A stretch of DNA of 64,000 nucleotides from Odiellus spinosus (taxonomy: Eukaryota; Arthropoda; Arachnida; Opiliones; Phalangiidae), in contig OY987236.1 in assembly GCA_963920705.1 (NCBI GenBank), forward strand, positions 10,464,190-10,528,189, written 5' to 3'. A program made the position numbers and the translations under genes. Shown here one piece after another: positions 1-12,690 of this stretch. Below the pieces are notes generated by a model that did no database searches, was not told the DNA's origin, and saw only the letters and a list, made by a program, of their open reading frames with translations. Position 1 is the first letter of the stretch. Every line of letters starts with the position of its first letter.

Positions 1-403
1 TAGAATAATTATAAGTATACAACCAAGAACTCATTTAACCACCTAAGAACATGGGGCAAAGCTATTAAAAACACATCATAGCGAAGCATAAATTAAAAAT
101 TCTACAAAACAATCCGAAACAATATGGGTTGACTACAAGTTCTATTGTTTATGGAATTAGTCTTAGAATTATAATGAAACGTCACAGCACATATAGGGTA
201 TATAATTTAGGCTACATTTAATTTAGGCGCAGATAATTTAAGCTACATATGGTATGCGAGGAGGATACAGGCTAATCCTGTAAACTTTCAGGCTCATATG
301 TGTTTTAATCCAAATTTCATCCATCCGCCTAAAAATTATGCCATAATTATTTTTGCAAAACCAAAATCTACAAAGCTTATCCAACTTTCACACATCAACC
401 ATT
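1..403. other. AT-rich non-coding DNA, nothing recognised
   Basis: No frame, repeat copy or inverted repeat that I can support. Confidence 0.5.
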
Positions 404-655
404 AAGGGGGGAGCAACTGCCCCCGGGCGCTAGCCAAATGAGGGCGCCCAAGAAATCTGGTGGTACCCAAATCCGAGCGATTATTTTACTAAAATTTGGA
501 AAAACTTGACGTTAGTTATTAAATTTGAAATGATTTCTGGGCGCGAAGCTATTGAAGGGGCGCTATGAATTAAAGTCTTTTCCCCGAGTGAAGACGTGAT
601 GAATGTTGGACTTTCAAATTAGGGGGCGCGTATATTTTTCCCCCCCGGGCGCCAA
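404..655. repeat. GC-rich segment with inverted ends, possible degenerate MITE
   Basis: Left end carries GGGGGGAGCAACTGCCCCC and GGGCGCTAGCC; right end carries CCCCCCCGGGCGCC. The two ends are roughly inverted around an AT-rich middle, and GGGCGC recurs four to five times. Such ends resemble some hAT-type elements, but no target duplication is clear. Confidence 0.3.
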
Positions 656-1560
656 ATCGCTGCATCTACCTTGTTCGATAATATTTGCAAATTTGGTATG
701 CAAAAAAAGTTTGCGCGACTATAGTATAAAATCTGTTTCGTACAAGGTCCCAAAATAACTTAGTATAATCTTATTAAGTTCTTTTCACGATTTCTCAACC
801 TTTCAATTACAACGAGTATATAGAGAAGACAATGAAAATGTCTTTTGCTCTAAGAAGAGCATTCCGACAAGATATTCCAAGAAAAGGCTAGTCGAGCTAT
901 TTACTGTGTGATCTGCATTTTGTATCTCTTTAAATAATAAATGACCGGGCTCTCTCCGGTCTGTCTCAAACCCGCATCCTACAGACGCCAAAGTTCTCCT
1001 AACGAGGGTTACACCTATATAATCGATTCCAATCTTAGATAGGGTAACGTTTAAACGCGTGGAAAAAGCTTTTTCTATACTAATTTTGGTCATATCCAAG
1101 GATGTGATTAAAGATAGAGTTTCTAACAAAGCTTTAGCTGACTTATCACGATGAGGAGAAGGTTATACTCTGTCCGTGCTCTTAGAGCCATTACCCTGAG
1201 AAGTATAGAAAGAAAAGAAAACGGATAATGATGCCATTAAGGGTATAGTCTTTCTCCTAGCCTTTCGTATTTATTATTTCTAAGACAGTGGACACGAATA
1301 TAGGGTTAACTACGGGGTTATTCTCGCGGTAGGGGGTAAAAGGCTTAAGAGATTTGAGTCAATTCGAATCATTTGAGGTAATGAGTATATGTACGAAGTA
1401 CGAGGTGTTTTTAAAGTGTTTCTGACACCAATTTCTAATGAAAATCAAATGGAATTCGAGTAGTATTTTAGAAATAACATGTTAAAATGTACCATAAAAA
1501 ACTTTCTTATAATACCAAGTATTAAATTGGAAGTCTTCATATTTTTTAGACGTTTTTCAA
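656..1560. other. Non-coding DNA with one unrecognised minus-strand open frame
   Basis: A 108-codon minus frame spans 803-1129. Its product shows no domain, signal or family I recognise and no convincing splice context. The rest is unannotated. Confidence 0.4.
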
Positions 1561-1855
1561 AAGCTACGGTCACACTAGCATTTCTCAATTGATTTGAAAC
1601 GGTAAAATTCAACCGATTTTCAAATCGCCAGGAATCGTTTTATGGGTCAGGTGTTCACGCATTATCTTTGTAAATCGATTTTTTGTAGCTGTATCTATCG
1701 GTTGTTGAAACCGATTCGGTATGAAACTGGTTCCCGAAGCAAATTCGATAAATCGAATCAAATCGATTCGAGAAAAGACTTTTTACCGTTTACACGACTT
1801 AAGAGAAACGTACTGAGCCAATTTAAATCGATTCCAAGGCCTAGTATGGTCGCGC
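1561..1855 (+). mobile_element. Family A MITE, diverged copy
   Basis: Starts AAGCTACGGTCACACTAG and runs through the family core (TCGGTTGTTGAAACCGATTC, then ATCGAATCAAATCGATTCGA) to ATTCCAAGGCCTAGTATG. The last bases of the right inverted end are lost or changed. Compare the better copies at 34838, 43948 and 61591. Confidence 0.75.
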
Positions 1856-2574
1856 CAAAAAACTTTCCGGTCAAAAGCTCCGTTTTCAATAAAGATTTTT
1901 TTGCCCTTGGTAATGACGAAAAAGTTCCCTTTTTTGGCCCAAGGGTGTACAATTTTGCATATGGGTTATAGATTATTAAAGCTAAAAATTTAAGAAATCG
2001 AAAAAATTGGCGACATAGTCTCTTTCAAGTCTCGATGATACCAACTACTTCTTGCTCTAACATTTACTCATTACCTCTTACGGTTCGATCCTCGTATATC
2101 GTTGGAAAGGGTAAGTTAAAAGGGGTCGGGTGGTTAGCTTAATTAATGCCTCCCATTTCATTAGGGAAATGTTGTCTTCTCTATATCCTCGGCTATATCT
2201 TATTCACGTCGCTAAGTAAAACATTCCATCCGCCCTTATATCTAGCTTCCTTCCTTGTATGAAGGCTTAATATAGTTCCGCGCCTTATTACACAGAGTTT
2301 CCAACGCGACTAAAGATGGTAACTTGGATTAAGGGTATTAGGCTATAGGTTTAACAATTTGGTAATATTCGAGTGCATATGTTAATGAAGGGTTTTAAAT
2401 ATGACCTTGAAAGATTGTATAAAAAAATTAGTACATTTACATTTAATTAAATTTTTTACGCAAAATAAGGTTTTTGGAAGGTATATACCAATGATGTATC
2501 GATATCCACACAAGTATAACGAACAGCTATTGCTATGTAATAGTATGGGGCAGGGTTTAGGGGGGCCTTACGCT
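1856..2574. other. Non-coding DNA, nothing recognised
   Basis: A GGTTCGATCC near 2082 resembles a tRNA B box, but no A box lies at the right distance. Nothing else stands out. Confidence 0.4.
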
Positions 2575-2830
2575 TCGCCAATCGAAAAAGACGCCTCGCC
2601 ACTGATTGGAATCGAGTCAATGTCCCAAATATGACTCTTGTCTTAAAATGAAAGTAACTTTTCTCTGCGATCTCCTATAGTTATAAACCGATTGCACCGT
2701 TAGAAAGAAGACATTCCTATAATTTTAAGATATTAAAATTGTGCCTTGCCACTCGAAAAAATGCTTCGCCACTGATTGAAATCGTGCCAAAGTCCCAAAT
2801 ATGACCCCTGTCTGATAGGATATAAATCGG
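2575..2830 (-). repeat. Satellite-like repeat, ~172-bp period, about 1.5 units
   Basis: CGCCACTGATTG recurs at about 2594 and 2766, 172 bp apart, each followed by CCCAAATATGACYCYTGTCT. Read on the minus strand this matches the array at 17015-17408, including the block ACCGATTGCACCRTTAGAAA. The spacing is the same at both loci. Confidence 0.65.
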
Positions 2831-3005
2831 GTACGTCGGAATAAACAATTTCCGCCTCCAAACGGACCAGCGTGATACTAAATAATTATAGTAACTAACT
2901 AATGTGGATGCTGGAGAGAAAATAGGCAGTGAGTAAGTTACTTTTGCCGGCAATGTTTGCCATTAGAGGACGCTTATTAACGCCAGGTTTTATTATTCAT
3001 CTTTA
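2831..3005 (+). mobile_element. Family H element, right part
   Basis: Shares AATAGGCAG...GAGTAAGTTA and GTTTGCCATTAGAGGACGCT followed by ATTAACGCCAGG with the element at 30555-30745. Only the right arm is well kept. Confidence 0.5.
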
Positions 3006-4068
3006 CCTATTAAGATAGGTCTCTATTGAGGAAATTAATAAAGCGAAAATAAATCTTTATGCTTTGAAAAAAATTAACGATAAATGACACGTGATAGGCT
3101 TCGCAACTATTATTGGAATCCTACCTAGCTCAAACGCAATATATAAAAATATATATGTAAAATACGGCAACCGAGCTCGAAAAGTCAAAATCACGACAGA
3201 AAGATCCAGGAGCGACAAAATTCCGAGGCAAGCCAGAATAGAAAAATCTGCTCCAGAACAAGCTGCGGAACATCATATAGATTCCCGACGTTGTCGACAA
3301 TAGAGGGGGGAAATAGAGACCGGGGGTGGGGGTGAATCGGGGACGCATCAAGTGCGTTCAAAAACAGCTGTACGGGTTTGAGAGCGGAGAAAGATGAGTG
3401 CTTGATAGTCGCACCGGCGGCAATTACCTAAAGTCCGGCGGTCGCTTCGTTTTTCCTATAGCTCTCTAGCTCTCCTCTTCGAGAGTAATGGACACCTACC
3501 CTGGTACAACCATGTTTAACCCAGCCTCCAAAGCTATTCAACAACCGGCTAGAAGAGATGGAAGTGAAGGTGTTTTTACATAGTTTTCATATTCGCTTCT
3601 TTATCCCTACGCTTTATTAGGGGAGTATGCCTGAAATATGAGAAAAACTTAAAGCGTTGCTTTTAATAACGAAATCACGTGACTCAAACTTATTTTCTAC
3701 TAGGCACGCAATGGCACGTTTTTCATTACTAGCATAAAAGTTGAGTTTTAGCGAGAGTAAGAAGAAAACGCGACATTTCGCGAGCGCGATAGGCTAGCAA
3801 CTTAACGATCGAGTTATGACGTAGTAAGCAATATCCTTTCACTTATAAGAGGTTCATCCCTTCTACGAGTAAATAAGTTTTAAACCCTGAAAGAAAAATG
3901 AAGTCAAAATATTCCTTTGAGATTCACAGCTTTAAAAATTTATGCAAGCCTGGGAATTTGTTAAAAACTCAAATTTCTTGAAGGAAGTATCGATATTTTT
4001 AGTATAAAAACCGATTAAAACAGCCATGAAATCCCAACTTTATATAGAAAATAGAGAATAATGAAAAG
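3006..4068. other. Non-coding DNA, nothing recognised
   Basis: Moderately GC-rich around 3180-3500; short opposing frames only, without recognisable products. Confidence 0.4.
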
Positions 4069-4090
4069 AAAAAAAAAAAAAAAAAAAAAA
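4069..4090. repeat. Poly(A) tract
   Basis: A run of 22 A. It directly borders a GC-rich segment (4095-4560). No target duplication or retrotransposon body was found with it. Confidence 0.8.
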
Positions 4091-5059
4091 GAAAAACGCG
4101 GGAAAAATTCTATCTCTCATCCTATTGTCTTTCGCACCATTCTCTGGTTCTTTCTCTCTCTCACCTATGGCATAGAAGCGTGTGTCTGCATGCCTCTTAA
4201 TGTCTAACGCACATTCGGGACCGATTTCATCGAGTCGGAGCACAGGGGAGGGAGTGAGGGGATAAGGGTTAGGCTTAAGCTCGCTTAACCATCTTTTCCC
4301 TCCCATCTCCCCACCTCCTCTCGCTTCTCCCGGAAAGGACTCGTTGCGCTGGCGGAGAAGAGGTGAATGGATAGGGAGAAGGAGGGTGGAGATGGAGAAC
4401 TCCAAAACGAGGCTGATAAAACGAAATGAAGTTAACTCGAGTACTAGGCATGCAGCGAGACGCGCGCGAGGCTAGATATATATCCTTAGCTATAGCGTCT
4501 AGCGCGTCAATTCGCTTTATCCTGTGCCTACCTAGGTACGAAAAGATCAAAACGAGATGTCGCGTATATACCAAGAGCAATTAATGAAATAATGGCTGGA
4601 AAAAGGCTAATTGCGGTATATTATAAGAAGGAATGTATGTAGATATAGTAGCGCTTTGCTATATGATTAGCGATTCTCAAAACAGCGTTATTATTAAACC
4701 TTGTTAGCATTAAAGCGGATTAGATTAGTTTCTAAAAAGGGTGCTGTTTTAAAAACAACTCATTTATGGAAGCTAAAAATATTCTAAACCCATCCTCGCA
4801 CCCTTGATATAGATTCGTGAAAGTTCCAAATACAAAATAGTATTGGAAAATCCAAAACTATTGGTGTACAACAACAAGGCTTAACAAGGTCAAATTTCTT
4901 GACCTTTGACAGATATTTTAAACATATATTTTTTTGCCTTTAGAGTTGGATCGAGTTAGTTTTCACATTGTCTGATTTACGATACCGACGTTTATTTAGA
5001 CATTGCCTGCCCTATGTAATTAATTATATATATAATTAATTTTGAAAATTAATTTTGAC
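4091..5059. other. GC-richer unique DNA, no gene recognised
   Basis: 4095-4560 is richer in CpG than its surroundings, with CT-rich stretches and a few 100-codon minus frames of low complexity. Nothing supports coding. A near-palindromic AATTAATTATATATATAATT lies near 5018-5040. Confidence 0.4.
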
Positions 5060-5590
5060 CTGCTTTAATTTTAAAAAATGTCTGACCTTTTAAAGACATT
5101 TTCAAAATGCCATAGGCTTTTAAACACATTTTTTTAAATATCTTAAACTTTTAAACTTTTTAAAATTCCCTAATTAAACGTTTTCAAAACATTAAAATTC
5201 AATAATCTTTTAAAAACATTTTTAAAATTCCATAATATTTTAAATACATTTTTAAAATACCCTAACCTTTTAAAAAAACATTTTTAAAATATCCTAACCT
5301 TTTAAAAAAAACATTTTTAAAATATCCTAACCTTTTAAAAAAAACATTTTTAAAATATCCTAACCTTTTAAAAAAACATTTTTAAAATATCCTAACCTTT
5401 GAAAAAAAACATTTTTAAATATTTAAATTTAAAAATTTGCTATTTTTTAGAATAAGTATTAAAATTCACTGACCTTAAAGTATTAATTATAAAATTTCAT
5501 GACCTTCTAGAGTTAATTTTAAAATTTTCTGACATTCTAGAGTTAATTTTAAAATTTTCTGACATTCTAGATTTAAATTTCGAATTCCCT
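5060..5590. repeat. Minisatellite, 30-34-bp units
   Basis: Unit CCTTTTAAAAAAAACATTTT followed by TAAAATATCCTAA, about ten units to 5430 and best conserved at 5260-5420. Then about three 30-bp units with TGACATTCTAGAGTTAATTT. The CTGACCTT motif links it to the arrays at 21530 and 25040. Confidence 0.85.
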
Positions 5591-6689
5591 GCTATTTCCG
5601 TGGTCTATAGTGATTTTTATCCTCCTTCAAATTTCCATACAATTCTCCAATCTATATAATGTGGTCAGATTGTCAATCAAAATCCCCGCTGTTGTAAAAC
5701 AAATATTTAATTTTAATGATAATCATATATATTCCAGATAATACATCATTAGTACACTCTCAATTATTAGTTATATCACAAACTACGTAACTTATAACAA
5801 TTAAAACTCGCAATTAATCTCCCCAAAACTCAACTAAATGTCAAATTCAGATCTCTGACTTCGCTAAAATAATGATCCCTTTTAACCTTTTAACCCTTTA
5901 GTCAGACATACAGACAGACGGACTAGTCAAAAGGGATTGATAAACCCGAATTCGCGTCATATCGAGAAACGTGGATAAGGAGGAAAGAGCAGGGAGAAAT
6001 GGAATGAGAGGAGAAAAAAAAAGGAAAAAGCGCGGGAAGATGCCCTCGTGGCTAAGCAGGATAGAGTTGGTGGGGGGGTCAAATCGAGGGCGCCCCCTAT
6101 CGTAGGCTTCGAACGTGGTCACCATGACTACGAAAGGGAAGCGCGCGTGCCACGAAAAGCGGGGGTTCCAAGGAGAGGAGAGAGAAATTCTCTCGGAGGC
6201 TAGTTTCGTTGCCTTCTCGATCTAATAGGAGATATCTCGCAATCGCTCCGCGCGTTCCGGACTAAAGTTTTACAATAGAATAGACAATACTAGAACATCC
6301 ACTAGCGACGGGCTATTTAAACGGGTCGAGATACGAGCGGGGTCTTTTGTAAATTTTTACGCGGTCGGTGAAAAATAAGCGGACGACCTAGACCACCCTC
6401 GAACATTCCAGAGTGAGTACCGAGCTTAATTATCTTATTATAAAAGCTAGATAGGAACGCCCCGTCCCCCTCAATCCTCCGGAATCCGTTTAACGAGGCC
6501 AAAATAGGGTGCTCGTAGTCAAAGATCAGACTCATCAGAGTAATTCGCTTCTAGGAAAGAGATCAATTCAATTCCGCGCGGGGAAATTGGGAAAGGATTC
6601 GATTCTAATGACGAGATTATTGAATTATTTATATTAGTCTTAATAATATATGATACGAAGTTCTAAAAAATTGCGTATCTCTCTCTTAC
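5591..6689. other. Non-coding DNA with a CpG-rich stretch (6050-6320)
   Basis: 6050-6320 is CpG-rich, with GGGCGCCCCCT and several CGCG steps. It could be a small promoter island, but no motif set or frame supports a gene. Confidence 0.35.
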
Positions 6690-7505
6690 CTACTTCTTGT
6701 CATATTTAATTATAATTAAATATTTATCCACAATTACTGTTAATTTTATTTAACTTTGAGAGATATACGCGGATAAAATTACGTTTATGTTCCGATCCAA
6801 TCTCTCTTACATCTTTCTTGTCAATTTTAATATTGATATATCTGTAAATGTCGACATTAATTATGTTCGGGGTATAAATTCAGTATTTTCATCATCTTCT
6901 TCTCATATTTAATTAATATTGATACATAATATTTAATCTTAAATTTATTTAGTCTCATATCTCGCTTACGTCCTTGTTATATTTGAGTATTTAATTCATA
7001 AATGTCTACAATATCAAGTTAAAAAAATGTTGGGAAATAAGCAATATTACATACTCCGTGTCATATTTAATTGAACTTGAGTTATCCGCGGATTAAATTA
7101 CGTTATTTGGATCTAATCTCACTCATATTCTGTGTACAATATTTAATCAAAGGTCGAGATTAATAATGTTCGTAACTTCTTGTCAGATTTTATTAATCTA
7201 TAGAATATTTAATACTAAAATATCTAGTTTATTTATGTAAGGTAAAACATTATTTTGCCTCAACTCTCGTCATATTGTATTAGCATTGATGTAGTATATT
7301 TAATATTAAAATACCTAGTTTCATTATGTTAGGGATAGAGCTCGGAATTCGTATACATTTTATTAACTGGATAAAATCTAAATTCTGATGTTATCTGTTT
7401 GATTAAAAATAGAATATTTTTCATTCTCGGAATTCGTATAATTTTTTATTAATTGGATATAATCTACTAAATTCTAAATCTATAAATTAGACTATTTTTC
7501 ATTCG
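6690..7505. repeat. Degenerate long tandem repeats and a 95-bp dimer
   Basis: Blocks around 6740-6880 and 7055-7180 share CGCGGATWAAATTACGTT and ATTAATWATGTTCG, about 320 bp apart. A clearer tandem pair spans 7341-7505: CTCGGAATTCGTATA begins each unit, at 7341 and 7436. Confidence 0.6.
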
Positions 7506-8764
7506 ACTTAACTTATTCGAGGATAAAGTAAAAAACATAATCCATATCCGTTTTAATCCAAAAATGGCCTTATCTTACAATATTATCCGAGTTATACGTT
7601 CGGATAAAAAAATTCAAAACTTATTTTCGTGCAAAATAATGAGTAGAAAGATGATTTAAAATCTTAGTTTCGTTGTTTTATTTATATTCTTCAAATTTAA
7701 ACTCAATTTGAAATATTTTTCTTATATTTTAGACTAATTCTGGAAATGTGAATTGTCTTATCCATCGTTATACGTTTGAATACGAGTAATTTGTTCGTAG
7801 ATAAAGCGCCAAACGCTTATATTCGGGTAAACCATTAAATTATAGGAGAAAATAGGAAGGAGGTGAAAATATAGAAAAAAATAGGAAATATATGAAAAGT
7901 GGTCACCCTTATTACTCAATTTCAATTTGCAGTTCAATGAAAAATCTTTGACAGCCTCACTTTAAAATCATAATATTAAAAATTTACTTCTATATCTAGC
8001 AATATTTAAGTTATTTTCATTTTGCCAGATGAGAAATTGTGAATATAAATCTTTTTCATATTCCTACAAAGTAATTTTTTTCTTATTTTAATACCAAAAT
8101 TTTTAATCATAGAGGAAAATACCTAATAAACGAATTTAATCATGCTGATGATACACTGGGGGATAAAAATTTAATAAGTACATGTACGTCTCCTATCCCT
8201 TTTGCATTTTTAATTTCACAATTAATTAATTAATTAATAAGGATTGGTTAATACCTAACGTCGATTGAAGAGTTTAATTATACGCAATACGCGCGGAATA
8301 TTTACAAAAAATGGATATGATTTAAAATGATTCTTCCCTTTTAAGTTCCTAAATTGAAGATATTATTAATAAATTAAGTAGAATTAAGATTAACGCACTC
8401 AAATCGTATCTTAATTAAAGGGCTAATGAAAACGAGTAAGCTGCTAGTTTTAATAGGTTTATAATCATAGTCGCGAACTTACTCCTAAAACTGTTATAAA
8501 ACAATTGGAAATATTCTAGAGTTGTTGATGCCAATAAAATAAAATAGAGTGCGAATCTAAATACAAGTAACTTTCAAGGAAACATGACGTTCAATGTTAT
8601 TTACAAAAATTAAAATTAAACAATTAATATATTCAGGCATTTAATTTTAATCTAAGCTTTCAAATGAGTAGGTTAATTAAAAAAAAATACTCTTTAGATA
8701 TAGACAGGTGTAAGTCCAACAGCTACAATTTAAATAGGCTTATGAAGATATTTGTGAACAGTTT
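7506..8764. other. AT-rich non-coding DNA
   Basis: Contains a short (AATT)n run at 8220-8240 and a possible family G end (CAGCCTCACTTTAA) near 7950. No gene seen. Confidence 0.45.
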
Positions 8765-8860
8765 GGGTCCAAAACTATTCCGAGCGATTTAAATATCGGT
8801 TTGATTTTATCGATTAAATTCAATTGGGAAACGCTAGTAGTGTGAACGTAGCCTTTGTTT
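8765..8860 (-). mobile_element. Family A MITE, terminal fragment
   Basis: AATATCGGTTTGATTTTATC followed by GCTAGTAGTGTGAACGTAGC is the family A left end read on the minus strand. The rest of the element is missing. Confidence 0.55.
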
Positions 8861-8886
8861 TTACCCAATTTTCAATATCTTTCATA

Positions 8887-8901
8887 CCCCCCCCCCCCCC
8901 C
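8887..8901. repeat. Poly(C) tract
   Basis: 15 consecutive C residues; likely length-polymorphic. Confidence 0.9.
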
Positions 8902-9423
8902 AACAAAGGAGGATTTGTTAAATACTCATGATATGGAAAATTATTAAATTAATATTTATATTTCGTCTCCTGTCTCGTTGATCCTCTTTTTCCATAGTTT
9001 TGTCTCACTTTTTTTAAGCCACAAAAATGTGTATATACGAGATTAGGAGACTTAATCCTCCCTTAATCCAACTAGCGCAGAATAAACCGCGTATTAATAA
9101 ACGGTTTTCCCTGTCTTCGCGAGCGTGAGCTAACTTAGATAAGAAAAATAAATTCAAAGGCTTTTGGTTAGTGGATCTTTGGTCATCATATTTTGTATAT
9201 AATCCCTTTTTTTCATTAATTTATTTCAAGGGATTACGTTTTTTACGGTATCAGTTTTTAGGCCATTTTGATGTAGACTTAAATTTATAATAAGGATGTA
9301 ATTAAGAAGGAGAAGGTTAGTATTACCGTATATAGATCTGAGTTTATAGAAAATATTAAAAATATTAATCAGATAGAAATTAAAGCGAAGTCTGTATTAT
9401 ATAGATAGTAGAATGAAGTACAT

Positions 9424-10372
9424 TACTTAAATAGTAGAATTAGAGATAATTTAAATAGTAGAATTAGAGATAATTTAAATAGTAGAATTAGAGATAATTT
9501 AAATAGTAGAATTAGAGATAATTTAAATAGTAGAATTAGAGATAATTTAAATAGTAGAATTAGAGATAATTTAAATTGCAGAATTAGAGATAATTAAAAT
9601 TGCAGAATTAGAGATAATTAAAATTGCAGAATTAGAGATAATTAAAATTGCAGAATTAGATATAATTAAAATTGCAGAATTAGAGATAATTAAAATTGCA
9701 GAATTAGAGATAATTAAAATTGCAGAATTAGAGATAATTTAAATTGCAGAATTAGAGATAATTTAAATTGCAGAATTAGAGATAATTTAAATTGCAGAAT
9801 TAGAGATAATTTAAATTGCAGAATTAGAGATAATTTAAATTGCAGAATTAGAGATAATTTAAATTGCAGAATTAGAGATAATTTAAATTGCAGAATTAGA
9901 GATAATTTAAATTGCAGAATTAGAGATAATTTAAATTGCAGAATTAGAGATAATTTAAATTGCAGAATTAGAGATAATTTAAATTGCAGAATTAGAGATA
10001 ATTTAAATTGCAGAATTAGAGATAATTTAAATTGCAGAATTAGAGATAATTTAAATTGCAGAATTAGAGATAATTTAAATAGCAGAATTAGAGATAATTT
10101 AAATTGCAGAATTAGAGATAATTTAAATTGTAAAATTGGAGATAATTTAAATTGTAAAATTAGATAATTTAAATTGTAGAATTAGAGATAATTTAAATTG
10201 TAAAATTAGATAATTTAAATTGTAGAATTAGAGATAATTTAAATTGCAGAATTAGAGATAATTTAAATTGTAGAATTAGAGATAATTTAAATTGCAGAAT
10301 TAGAGATAATTTAAATTGCAGAATTAGAGATAATTTAAATTGTAGAATTAGAGATAATTAAATTTAAATTGC
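9424..10372. repeat. 24-bp minisatellite, about 39 copies
   Basis: Unit GATAATTTAAATTGCAGAAT plus TAGA. Variants come in blocks: AGTAG units at the left (to about 9570), TTAAAATTGCAG units (about 9590-9730), the canonical unit in the middle (to about 10100), then TTGTAAAATTAG units with two shortened members at the right. Each unit centres on the palindrome ATTTAAAT. Confidence 0.95.
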
Positions 10373-10394
10373 AATATTATGTCATTTAAATTAC

Positions 10395-10472
10395 AAAATT
10401 AGTATTTTTAAATTGAAAAATTAGTATATTTAAATTGAAAAATTAGTATATTTAAATTGAAAAATTAGATTA
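10395..10472. repeat. 22-bp minisatellite, about 3.5 copies
   Basis: Unit TTTAAATTGAAAAATTAGTA plus TA. It looks like a diverged, shortened relative of the adjoining 24-bp array. Confidence 0.8.
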
Positions 10473-12330
10473 TTTAAGTGGTAATTAGAATATTTAATGA
10501 AAAATAAAATAAAACAAATTAAATATTAAATTGAATAAAAATAATTAAAAAGCAAATTAATTTATACTTTTTATAAAAAAATTGATTAAATTGATAATTT
10601 GATAAGCGTAGGGTAATTATAATTAAGAATATATTAGTAAATGTAATTTAAAATAGGTTCAAATAAAAGTAAATAAATGAATAGATATAAATATATAAAT
10701 ACACTAAATAAATAAAATTGTCGAATAACGTTAAATAAATAAAACAGATAAAAGAAATCGTAGTCCAATGAAAATAAATTTAAAAATATGATAGATAGGA
10801 ACCAAATCGCTACATCCCTCAAATCGAACGTTATAAACTAAATTTCCTTTAGATTAAATTTCTTCAAATATACAATAAAATCATGCTATCAAAACGCAAT
10901 TTGAAATAAAATCCATATTCTCTATCTATGCATATACATAGATGTATTTTACAAATAAACCCCAAAGTGGCAAATCAAAATACAAAAAAATTGGAAGAAA
11001 AGTACACAAATCAGAGAGTGGGTGATACATGTATTATCTACACCACTTTTATACGACAGAACGTAGAAAGCTAGACTATAGGCAATTTGTCTACTTCGAA
11101 ATAAAGGAAGCTTATAGTATCGAGCGTGCTGCCAACTTAAATTGGAATTTATTAAAGATATATTTGCTATCATACGCGAGATCGAGATCTTATAGCAATA
11201 ACGTAAAATGAACGAATATATGGGAATAAAAATCGGAAAGCACCTGAACTGAACAAACTCGAGAAACGTGGGGGTGGTGAATGTACAAATGTTCGCGAAT
11301 ACTATTTTAAAAGGGCCAAAATTGACGCGGATTAATACATAATTATAAACGTCATAGAAAAACAAATAGTTCACGTCAAATTGTTCGCGAACGAGACCTT
11401 ACTGGAGTAAGAAAATTATTTCACCCAGAATTTTCAATAAGGGTCAAAGTTAAATTCGACATTACTTCTAAGTTCTAACTAAAATAAAATCGTAAGAAAT
11501 ATCTCAGAGAAACTTGTTGGTGCTAGAATTCTACTACAGATAGCTGTATTGTTGAAATTATTTTAAATTTTCATGGTAGACAGATATATCTTTGATTTAC
11601 ATTTGAAGGAGAAGGCTTTAGGTTGTGTATACGTTGAAAAATCGAACTGTTCCTGAATATCGCATGCAGCCCCGTGATTGAAATACAAGAAAAAAAATAT
11701 TTGAAAAACCCTCAAAATCTTCTTCGCCGCAAAAACATATAAAAATAAGATGTGGAAACCCCAAAAAAAAAGATATAAAATAATAAAAAAAAAAAAGAAA
11801 ATCCGAAGAGAAAATTGAAATTCATATCAATTTTCCAAACGGTGAAAAAAGAAAAATGGGTATACCTAGGATCTATTGAGATTTATAGTAATTATGCATA
11901 GAATTAAAATTGCGTAAGAAATTTTAATCATTTTGTAGCTTTCTTAGAGATAATACCCGTATAAATAGATATTGAACACGCGTATACCTTATCTCTAAAA
12001 TGAATATTTTATATTCTGTTTCGTCTCACATGAACAATCAGGGATACGAATTTGAGTTACATTTAGCTGTTTAGCAATAACTCGAAAATTAAACATATGA
12101 AGAGGACAAATAAGTTTCGGTGTATTTACAGAGGATATTCGAATATATGTAATGAATGAATGAAAATTGATTTGCTATTGTTATTACCCTATAAGCACCT
12201 ACACAGGACAGTACTTATCGTAAATGCCTAAGGAAATAATTTATACTTAAAGTTAAAAATCTGAAAATCTATACTTCGGGATCAGTTTAAAGGCGTAGCA
12301 TTAGTTGAAGTATATGCCCTACTGAAACTG
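10473..12330. other. AT-rich non-coding DNA
   Basis: A 141-codon minus frame (10949-11374) encodes an F/I/L/Y-rich product typical of reading through A-rich DNA; no family recognised. A short hairpin lies at 11944-11999 (AGAGATAATACCCGTAT against its partner with CTTATCTCT). Confidence 0.4.
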
Positions 12331-12411
12331 CCTTCCAGTGAACAAAAATGTTCATGGCACGCGCTATTTCGACATTGAGCGTGCCACGAGTATTTTGTTC
12401 GCTGGAATGCA
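12331..12411. repeat. Hairpin-forming inverted repeat
   Basis: TTCCAGTGAACAAAAATG and CATGGCACGC on the left pair with GCGTGCCACGAG and TTTTGTTCGCTGGAA on the right, with about 15 bases of loop. Possibly a very short foldback element. Confidence 0.6.
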
Positions 12412-12412
12412 G

Positions 12413-12690
12413 AGCGTTACGCGATTGGTTGGAGGGAGAGATCAGTGAAAACTGGATCTATTATGATTTTTAAAATCATTGGGGCATATTACCGGATTGT
12501 AATTTGGGAGTAGTAGGTCCGAAAACGTTTTCTTAATAAACAGTTATTTTCGTTAATTAGCATGATGAATACATTTTGTATAATTAAGGCGTTACACGAT
12601 TGGTTGAAGGGGTTTCAATTTAAAAGACAGTGAAATCTGGATCCATTTTGATTTATAAAATCATTGGGAAATAATTTCCGAATGATTAAC
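12413..12690 (+). repeat. Direct repeat, ~95 bp, two copies
   Basis: GCGTTACGCGATTGGTTG begins one copy (12413) and GCGTTACACGATTGGTTG the other (12589). Both continue with CAGTGAAAWCTGGATC and TTTTAAAATCATTGGG-like blocks. The intervening ~80 bp is not shared. Confidence 0.7.

Noticed and set aside
803-1129. 108-codon minus frame
   Set aside because: No recognised product; conservation cannot be tested here, and a frame of this length is not rare in 64 kb.
2080-2095. Possible tRNA B-box GGTTCGATCC
   Set aside because: No A-box at the right distance and no cloverleaf pairing.
10949-11374. 141-codon minus-strand open frame
   Set aside because: Product is F/I/L/Y-rich, as expected from reading A-rich DNA in reverse; no domain, no conserved motif and no splice context.
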